NCBI GenBank assembly: GCA_016748015.1
Contig: JAAOMT010000550.1
Coordinates: 1 to 24,594, forward strand
Source: Geosiphon pyriformis
Lineage: Eukaryota > Glomeromycota > Glomeromycetes > Archaeosporales > Geosiphonaceae
Direction of reading: 5' to 3'
DNA length: 24,594 nt
This document shows, one piece after another, positions 1 through 10,658 of the stretch; the first letter of the stretch is position 1, and every line of letters begins with the position of its first letter. A model generated the notes under the pieces. That model worked only from the letters and a program-made list of their open reading frames with translations, did no database searches and had not been told where the DNA came from. The translations under genes were made by a program, and so were the position numbers.

Positions 1-209
1 AATAAAGCTTAGTCTTAAGAAAAAAGTTATATTATTTACAAAAATTTGAGCTATTAATTAACATAAAATTATTTTTATAATTTCTATTATAATTAATATA
101 TATTATTATTTTAAATTATTACTTATTATTATTTAATTAATAATTCAATTTATACAAAACATAAATATAATTAAAAAAAAATTAATATATTTTTTGTCTC
201 CTTAATTTT

Positions 210-2190
210 ATGATCACAACCAAAGCAAAGAGTAAAAAAACTATACTTAATATTTTTTCTGAGATATTTAATAAAATTTCAACCAGAAAAGCTCTCTCTG
301 TTGTAAAAGCAATTAAACAAAATGTTTTAGAAGTCTTTATTTTACTTAATAATTATAAAAAACTGTCTTTGAAAATTACTAAAGCAATTTTTTCATCTTT
401 AACTAATCTTTTACCAGTTAAAGTTTTTTTAAAGAGACATATTTAGATTAGTTTTAGTGTTGTCTCTATTTTTTCAAAAAACCCAAAATTTTTTAATAAC
501 AGACTAGTCAATAAGTTGGTCTTTTCTTTTATAGCTTCTATATTTAATATTGCTAGCATCTTTTTTTTAAAAAAAATGGTCAAAAAAATCAAAAGTTCAG
601 AAAAGTGGGAACAATTACTTGTTTCTGTTATTATTATATTAAACTCCTTTGTAGTTTCCAATAAGATTTTTAATAAAATTTTTATAGTATTATCCAGCAT
701 ATTATCTAAGATAAACCAAAATCAATTACTAGTTGTATTGTCAAATATGGTATTTTTTAACAAATTTTTGCCAGCTTTAAAAGCAAAATAACTATTTTCT
801 GTGGTGTTATCTGTTTTTGAGAACTAAACTAATCAAATAAAAACTGAATTATCTTTTTTTCTGGTTTTTGATGCTGTTGCTAGTGATACATAAGAAATTA
901 TTATTAGTTATCAAAGGTTTGCTAGATGGGTGGTCTTTACTCTGGTGCTTAATATTACTTTTAAGATTAAATTAGGTTATATTAGAGCTGTTTTTTAGTC
1001 TGTATATAGTTTTCTAGATGTGAAGTCAGTATTAAAAAACAATGTAAAGCTCTTTTATATGAAATTTGCTTCTCAGATGTCTTTGGAAGCTGCATTTTTG
1101 ATTGAGCTTACAAGTTCTGTTTGTTTAGTCACTTTTAAAATTGTCAAGTCTTTGGTAGTTTCTTAGTCTGGTTTTTTTTTGCTGCTGTTGTACTGTGTAA
1201 TGTGTCTTTGAATATGTTTGTTGCTAACATTAAGACAGCTCTTAGTGTGTTTGGTAATATTGTTCATATTGTGCTAAAGTCTGTTAATATTTGGCAATAT
1301 GTGATTGTTTATTTTAAAAAGTTAGACTCTACTGTATCCACTTTGAATTATTGGTTAATTTTGGTGAGCAAAGATAATATTAAAATTTCTTTCTTAGTAA
1401 ATTAAAATAAGACTATTCTGTTTTGTAATAGATTTAAAGCCAAGCTAGTCAACCTTTTTTCTGGCTGTACTGCTTTTAAAATCAGTAATATGGTTTTTCA
1501 GGTTGGTGATTAAACATGTTTTATTCCTTATTTTTCTGATTCTGGTCATTATTTCTGGTTTGCTCTGGTTATGTTTAGATCTCAGGTTAATTTAAATGCT
1601 GCTATTGTAAAGATTAGTACACTAAGAAAATATTATATTTGATAGAAAACATCTGATTGTTAGTATTGTTTTAGGTATTAAGAAATGAATTATTTGGCTG
1701 CAGATTGTAAAATATCTCTGTCTCTTTCTTCCAAGACTTCCAAGATGTTTGCTTTATGCTTTGTAAGTACAAAGTCTTATGCTAAGATGTCTGCTCTTCT
1801 AGACTCTTCTAAATTTCTTCTATTAATTACTTTTACTTTTTTTTGGAGGTTGAAGATAATTCTTTAATTTTGTTTTAGCTTATGTTTTTGGAATTTAATT
1901 TGGCCAAATTGTTGATGTTAATTGAATCTATTGTTAAGCCAGTTGGTGGTTTGGTAACTGCTTTTGAACAATTTATTAAGAGTAATTTCATGTTTAGCAG
2001 CAAGTTTAGAAACAAAATTAATAAGCTTATAATATATTTGAGTGTTTTTAGCAAATCTATTGATAAGTTGAAAAAAAAGGTAGTAGTATTAAAGACTGAG
2101 TGTAGCATAGATAATATTAATTTGTCTGGTGATTTTGAAGTTTTAGTTGAAGTAAATGATAAAGTATTTGGTAAGTTAATAGCACTTTAG
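210..2190 (+). pseudogene. Decayed retroelement ORF (gag/ORF1-like) with relic zinc knuckle
   Basis: A protein-like reading path runs for about 2 kb, starting at an ATG at 210. It uses one frame to about 1170, a second frame from about 1200 to 1867, and a third from 1882 to 2190. The first switch lies near a run of nine T at about 1174. Roughly ten in-frame stops interrupt it. At 1667-1708 the spacing Cys-X2-Tyr-X4-Tyr-X4-Cys (CFRY...LAADC) matches a CX2CX4HX4C zinc knuckle in which the second Cys and the His have each become Tyr by one transition. The last 100 codons are Leu/Lys/Val-rich and look coiled-coil-like. A zinc knuckle in a long basic protein suggests the nucleic-acid-binding ORF of a LINE or LTR element. 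No reverse transcriptase is recognisable downstream, so the class is uncertain. Confidence 0.5.
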
Positions 2191-2734
2191 AAATTTAAAT
2201 CTCTTGAAATTAGGTCCAGTTCCATAAAAACAGCCAAGTGACTTGTTGAATTAGTTTTTAGTAGTCTTATTTTGTTTGATGTAATTCAAAAGATGTCTAT
2301 CTTGAACAAGTTTTTTTGTAAATTGTCAGCATAGTATAGTCTAAACTGGCTCAAATAGCTGGTTATATATAAAAAGTACATGAACTTTACTTAGTTTAGA
2401 AAACTTGGTTGTTTCAAAGTACTAAGTAGTAGTTGAATTATATTTATTAAAACTAAATAAAAAAATATATATATAATTAATTGCAATAATTAGGTTATAT
2501 AGTATGCTAAACTATATAATAATCAAAAATTTACTAAAATATTTAGTTAACTTATAGTTACAAAAATAATTTGTAGTTTAATAAAATATATTTTTAATTT
2601 ACTAAAATATTAAAAAAAAACTGGATTATAAAATAATGTTATAATAAGTTGCATAAAAAAAAGTTTTATTTTTTTGAAAAAATGTATTTTAATTAGAGAT
2701 AATAATTAGTTATTACAATTTAATTTAATAATAA
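2191..2734. other. AT-rich spacer, no gene seen
   Basis: The first 200 bases are less AT-rich and may be leftover coding sequence of the upstream relic, but no frame stays open. The rest is A/T-dominated with short poly-A and poly-T runs. I see no RNA gene or repeat structure. Confidence 0.5.
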
Positions 2735-2738
2735 CTGT
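2735..2738. repeat. Target-site duplication CTGT, left copy
   Basis: CTGT directly precedes the solo LTR and is repeated directly after it at 3489-3492. A perfect 4-bp duplication marks integration by a retroviral-type integrase. Confidence 0.7.
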
Positions 2739-2806
2739 TATTACTTATAGAAAAAAAACAGATATAGAAAAATAGTAAACCAATAAGTGAATAGTATATA
2801 ACACAT

Positions 2807-2915
2807 AAGCACATTGCTCAGCAATGAGGAGCAATGTCAGAAAACATGGCACATTGCTTAAGAAATCATAGCATATTACTCGGGAATATGAGCAATCTCA
2901 TAGAACATCAATTAT
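2807..2915 (+). repeat. Imperfect repeats and palindrome in the solo-LTR U3
   Basis: Two units start GCACATTGCT (at about 2809 and 2850) and a third related unit starts GCATATTACT (about 2871). At 2812-2826 CATTGCT and AGCAATG form a perfect 7-bp inverted repeat around one base. The block lies just upstream of the TATA box, where LTR transcription-control repeats are expected. Its sequence differs from the GGAATTCC-type repeats in the same place in the element B LTRs. Confidence 0.6.
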
Positions 2916-2925
2916 GTATATATAG
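2914..2925 (+). promoter_or_regulatory. TATA box of the solo LTR
   Basis: The sequence ATGTATATATAG is shared with both element B LTRs at the equivalent position, in a region where U3 repeats upstream have diverged completely. Conservation across three copies supports a promoter element; activity is inferred. Confidence 0.6.
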
Positions 2926-3488
2926 CGATAGTGTTAGAAATAGAAAGGGCAGAATCCTAGAGTTAGAAATCTTTCATCTACAAATATTAAATAAATAAAT
3001 CATTCATTATCCAAATCCACTCTCCACTATCAACACTTCATGTTGATAGTAATTAATACTTAACTATACTGGAACAATAGCTCTTGATCATGGCTATTGA
3101 TGAGATACTAACTTGTAATTGCTTTTGTTTATTTCTTTTATTTTCTTTTATTTCTTTTTTGTTATTTCTTTGGTTTTACTAAATTGATTAAGGATTAAGC
3201 ACTGAGATACAGACATCATAGGAACTGATAAAAGACCTGTAAAACAAGAGTAGAACACTCATAAATTTAAGAATAGCTTACCAGGAGGATTACTGGCCAC
3301 TACACTAAGAAAAAAATTCAACAGAATTGTGATTCTGGAAGGCTACTGAAAACAAACTATTAAATCTCTGTCCATTATACAAAGAACTCCACAACCAAAA
3401 CCTTCAGATATCAACACCCGAGTACCAACTAAGCACCAAGCTACAGATTTGTTATTTGATTTGAGACCCCAAATAATCATCTGTAATA

Positions 3489-3492
3489 CTGT
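3489..3492. repeat. Target-site duplication CTGT, right copy
   Basis: This is the second copy of the 4-bp duplication flanking the solo LTR. Confidence 0.7.
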
Positions 3493-4974
3493 TAATACTT
3501 TCAAGTCTAAACTAAAACCAATTTTCTTGAATATATAATTTTTTTTTTTTTCTTTTTTTAATTTTTATTGCAAAGTAACTAAACAAAATAATTGACATAA
3601 AATTAGTTATTCTATTATAAATTCTATTAATATTTACTGTTTAAAATATAAAAAATTACTTTAAAAGAAAAATTAGCTTATTAAAAATTTATTAGTTTTT
3701 ATTAACAACAAAATTAACAGCAAAATAGCATTAATAATAACAAAAAATAATAATAAAATTTTTTTAATAACAATAGATAATTATTTTTTTTAGCACAAAA
3801 AAACCAAGATTATTTTATAACATATTATTAAATAATTTAATATATATTAAACTTATTTTTTTTATTTTGTTTTATTTGTTTTTCAGTTAAAAAACAGTTT
3901 AACCTAGAATTTCAAGATTTTTGAAATTAGTTTTTAGTTGAATATTTAGCTAAAACTTATTTAATATATTATTATTAAAAAAAATTTTTATTAAAATAAT
4001 TATTAACAACTGCAAAAATTGAAGAAATAAAAAAAAAGTTAATATAATTAAATTTAATTTAGCAGAAATTACAAAAAATTGATTAGCCAAAAGCTTTAAA
4101 AAATATTTAAGAATATTTAAAATCATTTAAGTAAGTATTTAAAAAAAAACAAATAAAAAAAAAACAAATTATTGTGTTAGAAAAAACAGCATTACAAAAT
4201 AAAAAAGCAAAAAAAAATCAGAAATATTATAACCAATAATTTAAAATTTATAACAGTCTGTCAAAAAAAATTAAACAAGCAATTAAGACAGTTTTTTTGA
4301 CATAGTTAATTATAAGTCTATATTTATTAAATTTTGAAAAATAAAAATTAGATTTAGTCTTAAAAACTAATAATATATTAAACATATACAAAAAAAAACA
4401 TAATTAAATTTCTTATACATAAAACAAAAAAACAAATCTAACTTAGTTTATTTAATATAAAGTTTTTAAAAACTAAAAATACAGTTAAAACTAACATTAT
4501 GTTTTTTTTAATTCAAAATACATTATAATATATTTGGTTTTTATATATATAACTAAATGTTAATTGATAATACAAGTTTTTTTTTAATTTAAAACTTTTT
4601 TTAAAAATAACTCTTTGAGATATTTGAAATAAGCAAAAGAAAAAAGTTTTTAGTATTTGTGTTTAAAAAATTTAAATAAACCAAATTAATTATTAAAAAA
4701 CATATTTATTAAAATTTTTTTATTTCTTAAATACAATTTATGTTTTTTCTATATATAATTAGTTACTTAAGTTAATTAAAATTATACTATTTTATATTTA
4801 ACTATCTAATATTATAAAAATATTTGCTTTATAAAACAGTTATATTTAATACTAATTTTAATAAATTTTTAAATTTATACTTAATAATTGTTTTAATTTA
4901 ATATTATATTTTGATATTGTATTCAAAAAATTTCTATCTTAATTTAATTAATACAATATATTTATTAATAATAA
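3493..4974. other. Very AT-rich gene-free stretch
   Basis: Almost pure A/T sequence with long homopolymer runs. Near 4140-4310 a Lys/Gln-rich, coiled-coil-like path appears on the plus strand but is broken by many stops, so I do not call it. No tRNA, terminal repeat or satellite array is visible. Confidence 0.6.
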
Positions 4975-5170
4975 GACTACAGTAAACTCTCTCTATAGTC
5001 CCTCTAATTATAGTTACTATCTTCTTATAATCACATTTTTTTAAAAACCAAAACCATATATATATAATATTATCTCCTTATAATTACTTTTACTATATAT
5101 ATCTCTTTATAGTCCCTATTCCCACAAATATGATAGCAGAATATAAGTAATTTCTACTCTCTATAGTCAC
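4975..5170. repeat. Possible DNA-transposon terminal sequence (pogo/Tigger-like)
   Basis: The stretch opens CTACAGTAAACTCTCTCTA and repeats a TATAGTC/TATAATCAC-like word at irregular spacing: atagtccctc, atagttact, ataatcac, atagtccct, atagtcacac. Pogo/Tigger family inverted repeats are similarly built from CAGT..CTCT and short periodic words. I found no matching inverted copy and no DDE transposase nearby, so this may be a lone relic or chance. Confidence 0.25.
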
Positions 5171-5412
5171 ACTATAATCATATGATATTAGATATGAACA
5201 TCAGATGTCATTTTATATTTAATTGGACATGTACAGTCAGGTAGATTTCCTGATTTGTCAATAGAAATTATTTTTTTTATGGTAGTAAAAAAAATTAGAG
5301 AAGTTTCTGGAAACAATTGTAAAACACTAAACAAAATTTCTTAAATATTATTTTTCTTCTTTATAAGCTGCCACCACTATTAAAAAACAATGATAGAACT
5401 ATTATATCTGGC
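5171..5412. other. Spacer, nothing recognised
   Basis: AT-rich sequence with no open frame of note and no recognised site. It separates the possible transposon end from the broken gene on its right. Confidence 0.4.
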
Positions 5413-6066
5413 TTGTTGTTTGTGAGTATTATGAGAGTTTTAATAATAGTTAACATATGGTACAGTACTGCTGCTCTTGGTGCTTTGGAGACTGGTGGTG
5501 CTTCAGAGACTGGTAGTGCTTTGGAGGCTGTTGCTGTGAGTATTAATGAAGTTACTCTGAATCAAACTTTGGTTAACAAGATTACTTTTTTTTGTATTGA
5601 AAGAAGAAATTAACAGACCTACAAGTGAGAATAATGGCCCAATGGAATCCTCCAGGAACAAGTTTGTTAATGGGACATTGTTCAAGCAAATCAATTGGGA
5701 ATAGAGTTCAAATTTACCTTTCCTTAGAAAAAAAAATGTGATCAGTAATAAAACTCAGAGCATAAGAATTCCAATATATATCCAATAAATACATTTTCAC
5801 ACCAACTTTGACATCCACAATTAAAAAAAAGCTCCATACTAACAATCATATTCATCATTTGACCAATATTTAATATTAGCAAGCAAAAATTTGACTGATA
5901 GTTTTAAAGATGTATTAAAAATCAACTTTTTTGGGGCAAATAAATCTGTATTAAATGCTTTTTATAATCCAAACATAATCATACAGAATGGAGATTCAGA
6001 CTTAGACTTAACATATCATGTTTTAAAAATGCTAATTATAAATGATAATGTACCCAACCCAAGATA
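5413..6066 (+). pseudogene. Broken unrecognised coding region
   Basis: A protein-like path uses three frames. It begins with a 66-codon frame from 5413 (Gly/Ala/Ser/Glu-rich ALETGGASETGSALEA), may switch at the run of eight T near 5586 to a frame reading KEEINRPTSENNGP, and may switch again at the run of nine A near 5728. From there one frame runs to the TAA at 6064-6066 through three in-frame TAA codons, each one C-to-T change from CAA. The clearest part, about 5872-6060, reads SFKDVLKINFFGANKSVLN and onward for about 60 codons. A continuous frame from the ATG at 5634 is an alternative for the middle section. I do not recognise the protein; introns instead of indels cannot be excluded. Confidence 0.3.
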
Positions 6067-6221
6067 AACAAAACTGTACACAATACAATATATTTTTAAC
6101 TTCTTAAAGGATATTTATTAGGCTGTCACATGATTAACTTAATAAGCTTCAAAAACATGATTACTTAAAAGAGGTATTAGAGAATTAATAATAGGTAATA
6201 GTTGTGATTTTATTAACAGAT

Positions 6222-7781
6222 TTACATTTTTTGATAATTTGCTTCTTTACTTGTTACTGGAATTGGTTTCTAAGTACCTAACAATGTTTCTTTAATTTGT
6301 CTTGCTTTAAGAAAGTCTATTCTTTTCATTCATGCAATTTTACTGAATTTTTTTATTTCTTTGCTTAATATTCATTCATGGCTAATATCATGAAAAACAC
6401 TATTAAAAACATTTGGATTTACAAACTGTGTCTTTTTTATCTGAACTCGAAATCAATTTAATTTAGCAATAAAGCTAGGACGTGTACGAGACCTGTATAT
6501 TTCACTTTTAGAATATCTGATGACATTAAAGAGATTAATACACAATCTCTCAAATTTGATACAATTACGTGCTGCAATTTCCCAATGCCATTGTGAAGGT
6601 GTAGAAGAAATCAACAATTTGAGCATTTTGTTAATTTTTTCAAGTATTGCATCATGGCCTTGATATTGATTTGAAAGTTTAGATCAAGAAATTACAATTC
6701 TTTCTTGAATCAGCTTGCAAACTTCAGGCTTCAATCATAGCCATTGTTTTTTATCAGCAATTTCAATTAATTGGTAAATAGGATGGCACTGAGCAGACCA
6801 AATTGGTGTAAACATTTGTCTAGCTGCAAGTCTTAATGAAGACCTATTGAAACAAACTCCAGTGTAAAAGTTAATAATTGCTTGTAAATAAAAAAAACTT
6901 GTTTATACTTTAATCTAAACATGGGATTTGTTTCATTTTGGGACCATTCTAAGTAACCTCCAACAGATAGATTTTCCTTAAAAACAACATATGGCCACAT
7001 TAATTTGAAAGCCATTATATGCCTATATATATTACATATCAAATCTCACGACTTATGATGATTAGGACATTTTTTAAAAAACTGCAGTTGACTTTTACTC
7101 TGATATCTCTGACATTGTATAAAGTATTTTATATTAATATTCCAATTAATATAGGCATTACTGTGTTTGGAGGGCTTAACAACATAACATTGTGCTATCT
7201 TCTACGCAATTATGCAAGTATGCGGAGGATCAAATTGACAGCCTTTATTATTAATCATCAGTTGGAAGTAAGAGGCAAAAAGTGTTGCAGATGCATTATT
7301 AAAATTAGGTTTCTTTTTACCAAGAATCTGTTATTTGCACTTAGAATCCTACAGTTGGATTAAAACCTTTATTTTTATAATTTGGCCATTTTTTATAATC
7401 TGAGGCATCTCATATAACATAAAACACTTCATATGTCTAATTAGATATAAAACAAAATAACGTTTGAGACATGCTTTCCAGCAGATACTTATCCATTTTG
7501 CTACCAATTTTTTCTCTTCTGGTAGTTGTTTTCTTTGGTCTAATAACAGTATATGTTCCACTATTATCAGTTATAGTAGTTTGTTTTCCAATGGTCAAAG
7601 TAGCATTTGGATAGTTTTTGATCCAATATTCATGAAGAGTATAGAAGGCATTTTGTATATTTTGATTCAGAAAATAATTGTTCATGTCAATTGAAGATAC
7701 CTCTGTTTTGAGAATGATACATTTATTTATATCTGATTTTTGCTGATCATTTGGGTCAGTATTACCATAACAGATAACCAA
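6222..7781 (-). pseudogene. Broken unrecognised protein-coding gene, about 500 codons
   Basis: Three collinear segments lie on the minus strand. Segment 1 (7781 to about 7345) includes YPNATLTIGKQTTITDNSGT and KKTTTRREKIGSKMDKYLLE. Segment 2 (about 7330-6895, other frame) includes CQFDPPHTCII and GGYLEWSQNETNPMFRL. Segment 3 (about 6890-6222, the first frame again) includes RLAARQMFTPIWSAQCHPI and QWHWEIAARNCIKFERL. The switch between segments 2 and 3 falls in a run of eight A/T near 6890; the two shifts compensate each other. In-frame stops in segment 3 are mostly TGA, each one transition from CGA (Arg) or TGG (Trp). It directly follows the integrase end of element A, so it could be an extra ORF of A or unrelated neighbouring sequence. 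No domain is recognised. Confidence 0.5.
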
Positions 7782-8952
7782 TCAGATTGTTTGTAATATT
7801 TCTTGAGTTGTGTGCTATAAACAGAGCAATCATTGAATATTGTTCTATATTCATCTTGTAGAATATAAGAACCATTATTCAAAACTTTGTTTACTAAAAA
7901 GAGTCCTTTCCATTGGCTAAAAAATTTATCATTATAGACATTGTCTCTATCTGAACAATATTCCAATACCAAGTCACCAACACTTAAAAAAAGTGTTCTA
8001 TAAGTTTTCTTTTTCTTAAGCTTTTCTTGAAACTGTTTTATCTTTTCAAAGACAATTATTTGTGTCTCTATCAATGAGTCTAGAATGGTACCAAGTCTTC
8101 TTTGCAAAATGTCTTTGTAATTTTCTATTGTGATTTCTTCAAAGGGTATTGTTTCAATGTTAATTTCTATTGATAGTGTTGTCATTCATCCATAGAATAG
8201 ATAAAAGGGTTTATAACTTGTTATGTCATAATTCACAGTTCTATAAGTAAACAAAGCTAAAAGCAGTACTTTGTTCCATAAGTTTGTTTCTTCACTGGTT
8301 TTGGCTAAGGTTTTACATAGTGTTCTATTAAAACGTTCTACTAGGCCATTTATTTGGGGGTGATAAGGGGAGGAAAGTTTGTGATGTATTCCCATTTTTC
8401 TACAAAGTTCTTCAACCAGAGTACTGAGAAAAGCTCTTTTTCTATCAGATAATAGTTTTTTTAGGCAGCCATGGTGACAAATAATATCTTTATAAATGAA
8501 ATTGGCTATTGAAACTGCTGTTTGATCTGGGATGGCTCTTGCTTCTACTCACTTTGTAAGATAGTTGGTAGCTGTGATAATATATCTGTTCTCATCAAGA
8601 GTTATTGTTAAAGGTCCAACAATATCTATACCAATTCTGTCAAATGGTTGGCCAACAAAGATTGGATGGATATCTTTTTTGTGATTGGTTTTTTTTTTCT
8701 TTGGCAAGTGTTACAGGTTTTGATGTACTCAGCAATGTCTTTTCCCAAGGTAGGCCAATAATAGCAAGCTAAAGTTTTCTGAATTGTTTTAGTCTTTTCA
8801 AAGTGTCCAGCTAATAGATCAGTGTACATGTTATAGATCACAATTTCTTTTTCTTCAAATCTAATGACTCTTTGAGGGTGGTCAGAATCTTTTCTATTTC
8901 TTTTATATAACTGGTTCTGGCAAATTAAATAGAATTTTGATTGTTTGCGCAA
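7727..8952 (-). pseudogene. Element A integrase (zinc finger, DDE core, C-terminal region)
   Basis: Integrase inserts the retrotransposon cDNA into the host genome. The N-terminal HHCC zinc finger spans about 8865-8700: Tyr (8824-8826) stands where the first His is expected, then AGHF, YYWP and CNTC. The frame shifts in a run of ten A (8689-8698, T on the plus strand). The core then reads FDRIGIDIVGP, ICHHGC, LLSDRKRAF, SSPYHPQINGLVERFNRT, which keeps the catalytic D, D and E. A TGA interrupts it after LTK and another at 8186 after the YG motif. The C-terminal part ends with a GPY/F-like motif (QWKGLFLV, Pro lost) and LKKYYKQ. The last in-frame stop is at 7727. Confidence 0.8.
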
Positions 8953-9164
8953 ATGTTCTCTTTGCTGTTATGTGTATTCCAGTGGGTATTGTCCTTTACC
9001 CAAAAATTCCATTAAGGCAGAGTAAGTGTCCAAGTTCATTATCATGTTTGTTTGTGGGGAAGTTACTAATAATTAAGTTGGTTTGGTTTGGAATAGTTAT
9101 ACTGTTACTTGGTGGTAAGTTTGGAGAGAGCATTGGCGTTTTGATAATTAGCTCCTTTGTGATA

Positions 9165-9725
9165 TTAAATATTATCATCGAATTTGTTTAAGTGGAGTAT
9201 CCAATAAGCCATCCATTTATGTTCTAGCTTTTTCTTGTTGTGCAGCCAAACCAAAGCTTGGTGATCTGTTACCACCAAAAACTTCACACCAAGGAGATAC
9301 TTATCCCAATAACTGGTAGCCCAAACTACTGCTAAGCATTTCTGCTCAGTAACTGAATAGTTCTTTTCTGCTAGGGTAAGAGTTCTGCTGGCATATGCTA
9401 TTGCATGCTCTCTGCCATCTTTATCTTTCTGTAACAGGACAGCACCAAGTCTATAGCCAGATGTATCAGTGTAGAGGATAAAAGATTGATCCAAATCAAG
9501 TTGCTTAAGAATTGGTTCAGTGACTAGTTTTTCCTTTAAAGTTTCAAAAACTTTTTGCTGGTGTGTGCCCCAATAGTAGTTGACGTTTTTCCTGAATAGC
9601 TGATTGAGTGGAAAGGCAATTTTGAAGAAATCCTTAACAAATTTGCAATAATAGGAGACCAAACCAAGGAAAGAGTGTAATTTATAAACATTCATTGGTT
9701 GTCTTATGTTCTGAACTTTTTTCAC
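9165..9725 (-). pseudogene. Element A RT thumb/connection and RNase H
   Basis: RNase H removes genomic RNA during reverse transcription. The segment is open for 186 codons. It starts in the connection region (LHSFLGLVSYYCKFVKDF), and the RNase H domain follows. The catalytic acidic residues visible are intact: Asp in LYTDTSGYRLGAVL, Glu in VTEQKCLAVVWA and Asp in VVTDHQAL. It ends at a TAA that is one transition from CAA, just after the LNKFDDNI strand. The following 200 bases (8953-9164) are the badly eroded tether to the integrase. Confidence 0.85.
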
Positions 9726-10658
9726 TTTGGCTGGATCAGGGAAGATTCCATCTTTTGTAATAAGATAGCCAAGAAATTGGGTGGATTGTCTTTTAAAGAA
9801 AGATTTGATTGGGTTGATCTTGAGACCTGTATTTCTAAGAAGATCAAAAACTTTCTGTAAATGCTCAAGATGTTTATTTCAGGTTTTTGAGTATACCATT
9901 ATGTTGTCCAAATAGACCAGAACAAAGTTTTCTTTTACTGATTCAAATATTTTGTCTATTAAGTATTGAAATGTGGGAGAAACATTGGTGAGACCAAAAG
10001 ACATGACTGTGAATTTATATGTGCCATACTTGGTGATAAAGGCAGTTTTCTTCTGACTTTCTGGATTCATCTCTACTTGCCAGAATCCAGCAGTTAGGTC
10101 AATGATTGAGAAGAAAGCAGCATCTTTGAATTGATCTAATATTGCATCAATTTTGGGAAGTGGGTACATGTTTCTTTTAGTAATGGCATTTAATTGGCAA
10201 TAATTGACACAGAAGCATAGAGTTCCACCTTTCTTGGATACCACTACAATTGGGAATGCCCATTTACTCTTGGTTTTTTGTATGAATCCAAGATTTTTCA
10301 TTCATTTTATCTCTTTCTTGATAAACTTATCATTGTGGCAATTGGATTAATAAGGCTTCAAATGGATGGGACAGGTTTCTTTGGTGGTAATGATGTGTTG
10401 TATCACATGGATTTTTCCTGGAGTATCACTTTCTTTTGAGATAACTGGGCTGTTTCTAGCCAACAGATTTTCAATGTCTATCTTTCTTTCTTCTAAAAAG
10501 GGTTCATTTTGTTCTACAACTAATGATTGGATTTCAGGTGGTTCATTCTCAAAGGACTTCTGGACTTTTTTTAATTCTTCTCTAGGTATCAAACTGATTG
10601 GTTTCCAATCTTTGTAATAGATCAGGCATGATTTGCATTCATCGCTTGGAGAATACAA
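9726..10658 (-). pseudogene. Element A reverse transcriptase
   Basis: RT copies the element RNA into cDNA in cytoplasmic virus-like particles. This frame begins about 10658 with YSPSDECKSCLIYY and enters the fingers and palm at MKNLGFIQKTKSKWAFPIVV. Motif A is FFSIIDLTAGFWQVEM (catalytic Asp kept), then AFITKYGTYKF and MSFGLTNVSPTFQ. The active-site box reads FVLVYLDN: the second Asp is Asn at 9903-9905, one G-to-A change. In-frame stops lie before MKNLGF (TGA) and after YSKT (TGA at 9879). Frame continues through KHLEHLQKVFDLL. Loss of one catalytic Asp should abolish polymerisation. Confidence 0.88.

Larger units (their letters stand above)
2739..3488 (+). mobile_element. Solo LTR of the element B family, forward orientation
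   Basis: This 750-bp sequence matches the reverse complement of the element B LTRs from end to end, with indels. It starts TATTAC (TGTTAC in the family, one transition) and ends GTAATA (family GTAACA, one transition). Shared landmarks are a TATA box at about 2914-2925, the stretch around ACTGGAACAATAGCTCTT near 3070, and the 3' part from about 3395 ending in GACCCCAAATAATC. CTGT flanks both ends. No internal retrotransposon sequence adjoins it, so it is a solo LTR, presumably left by recombination between two LTRs. It lies in the opposite orientation to element B. An open frame in its 3' third parallels the one in the B LTRs, with one TGA stop. Confidence 0.85.

Noticed and set aside
4140-4310. 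Lys/Gln-rich plus-strand coding relic.
   Set aside because: Too many stops and too low complexity to support a gene; A-rich DNA gives such translations by chance.
6222-7042. Non-standard genetic code with TGA read as Trp or Arg, because TGA dominates the in-frame stops in the broken gene.
   Set aside because: TAG and TAA stops also occur in the same and neighbouring frames, and TGA arises from CGA or TGG by one transition, in line with the LTR mutation spectrum.
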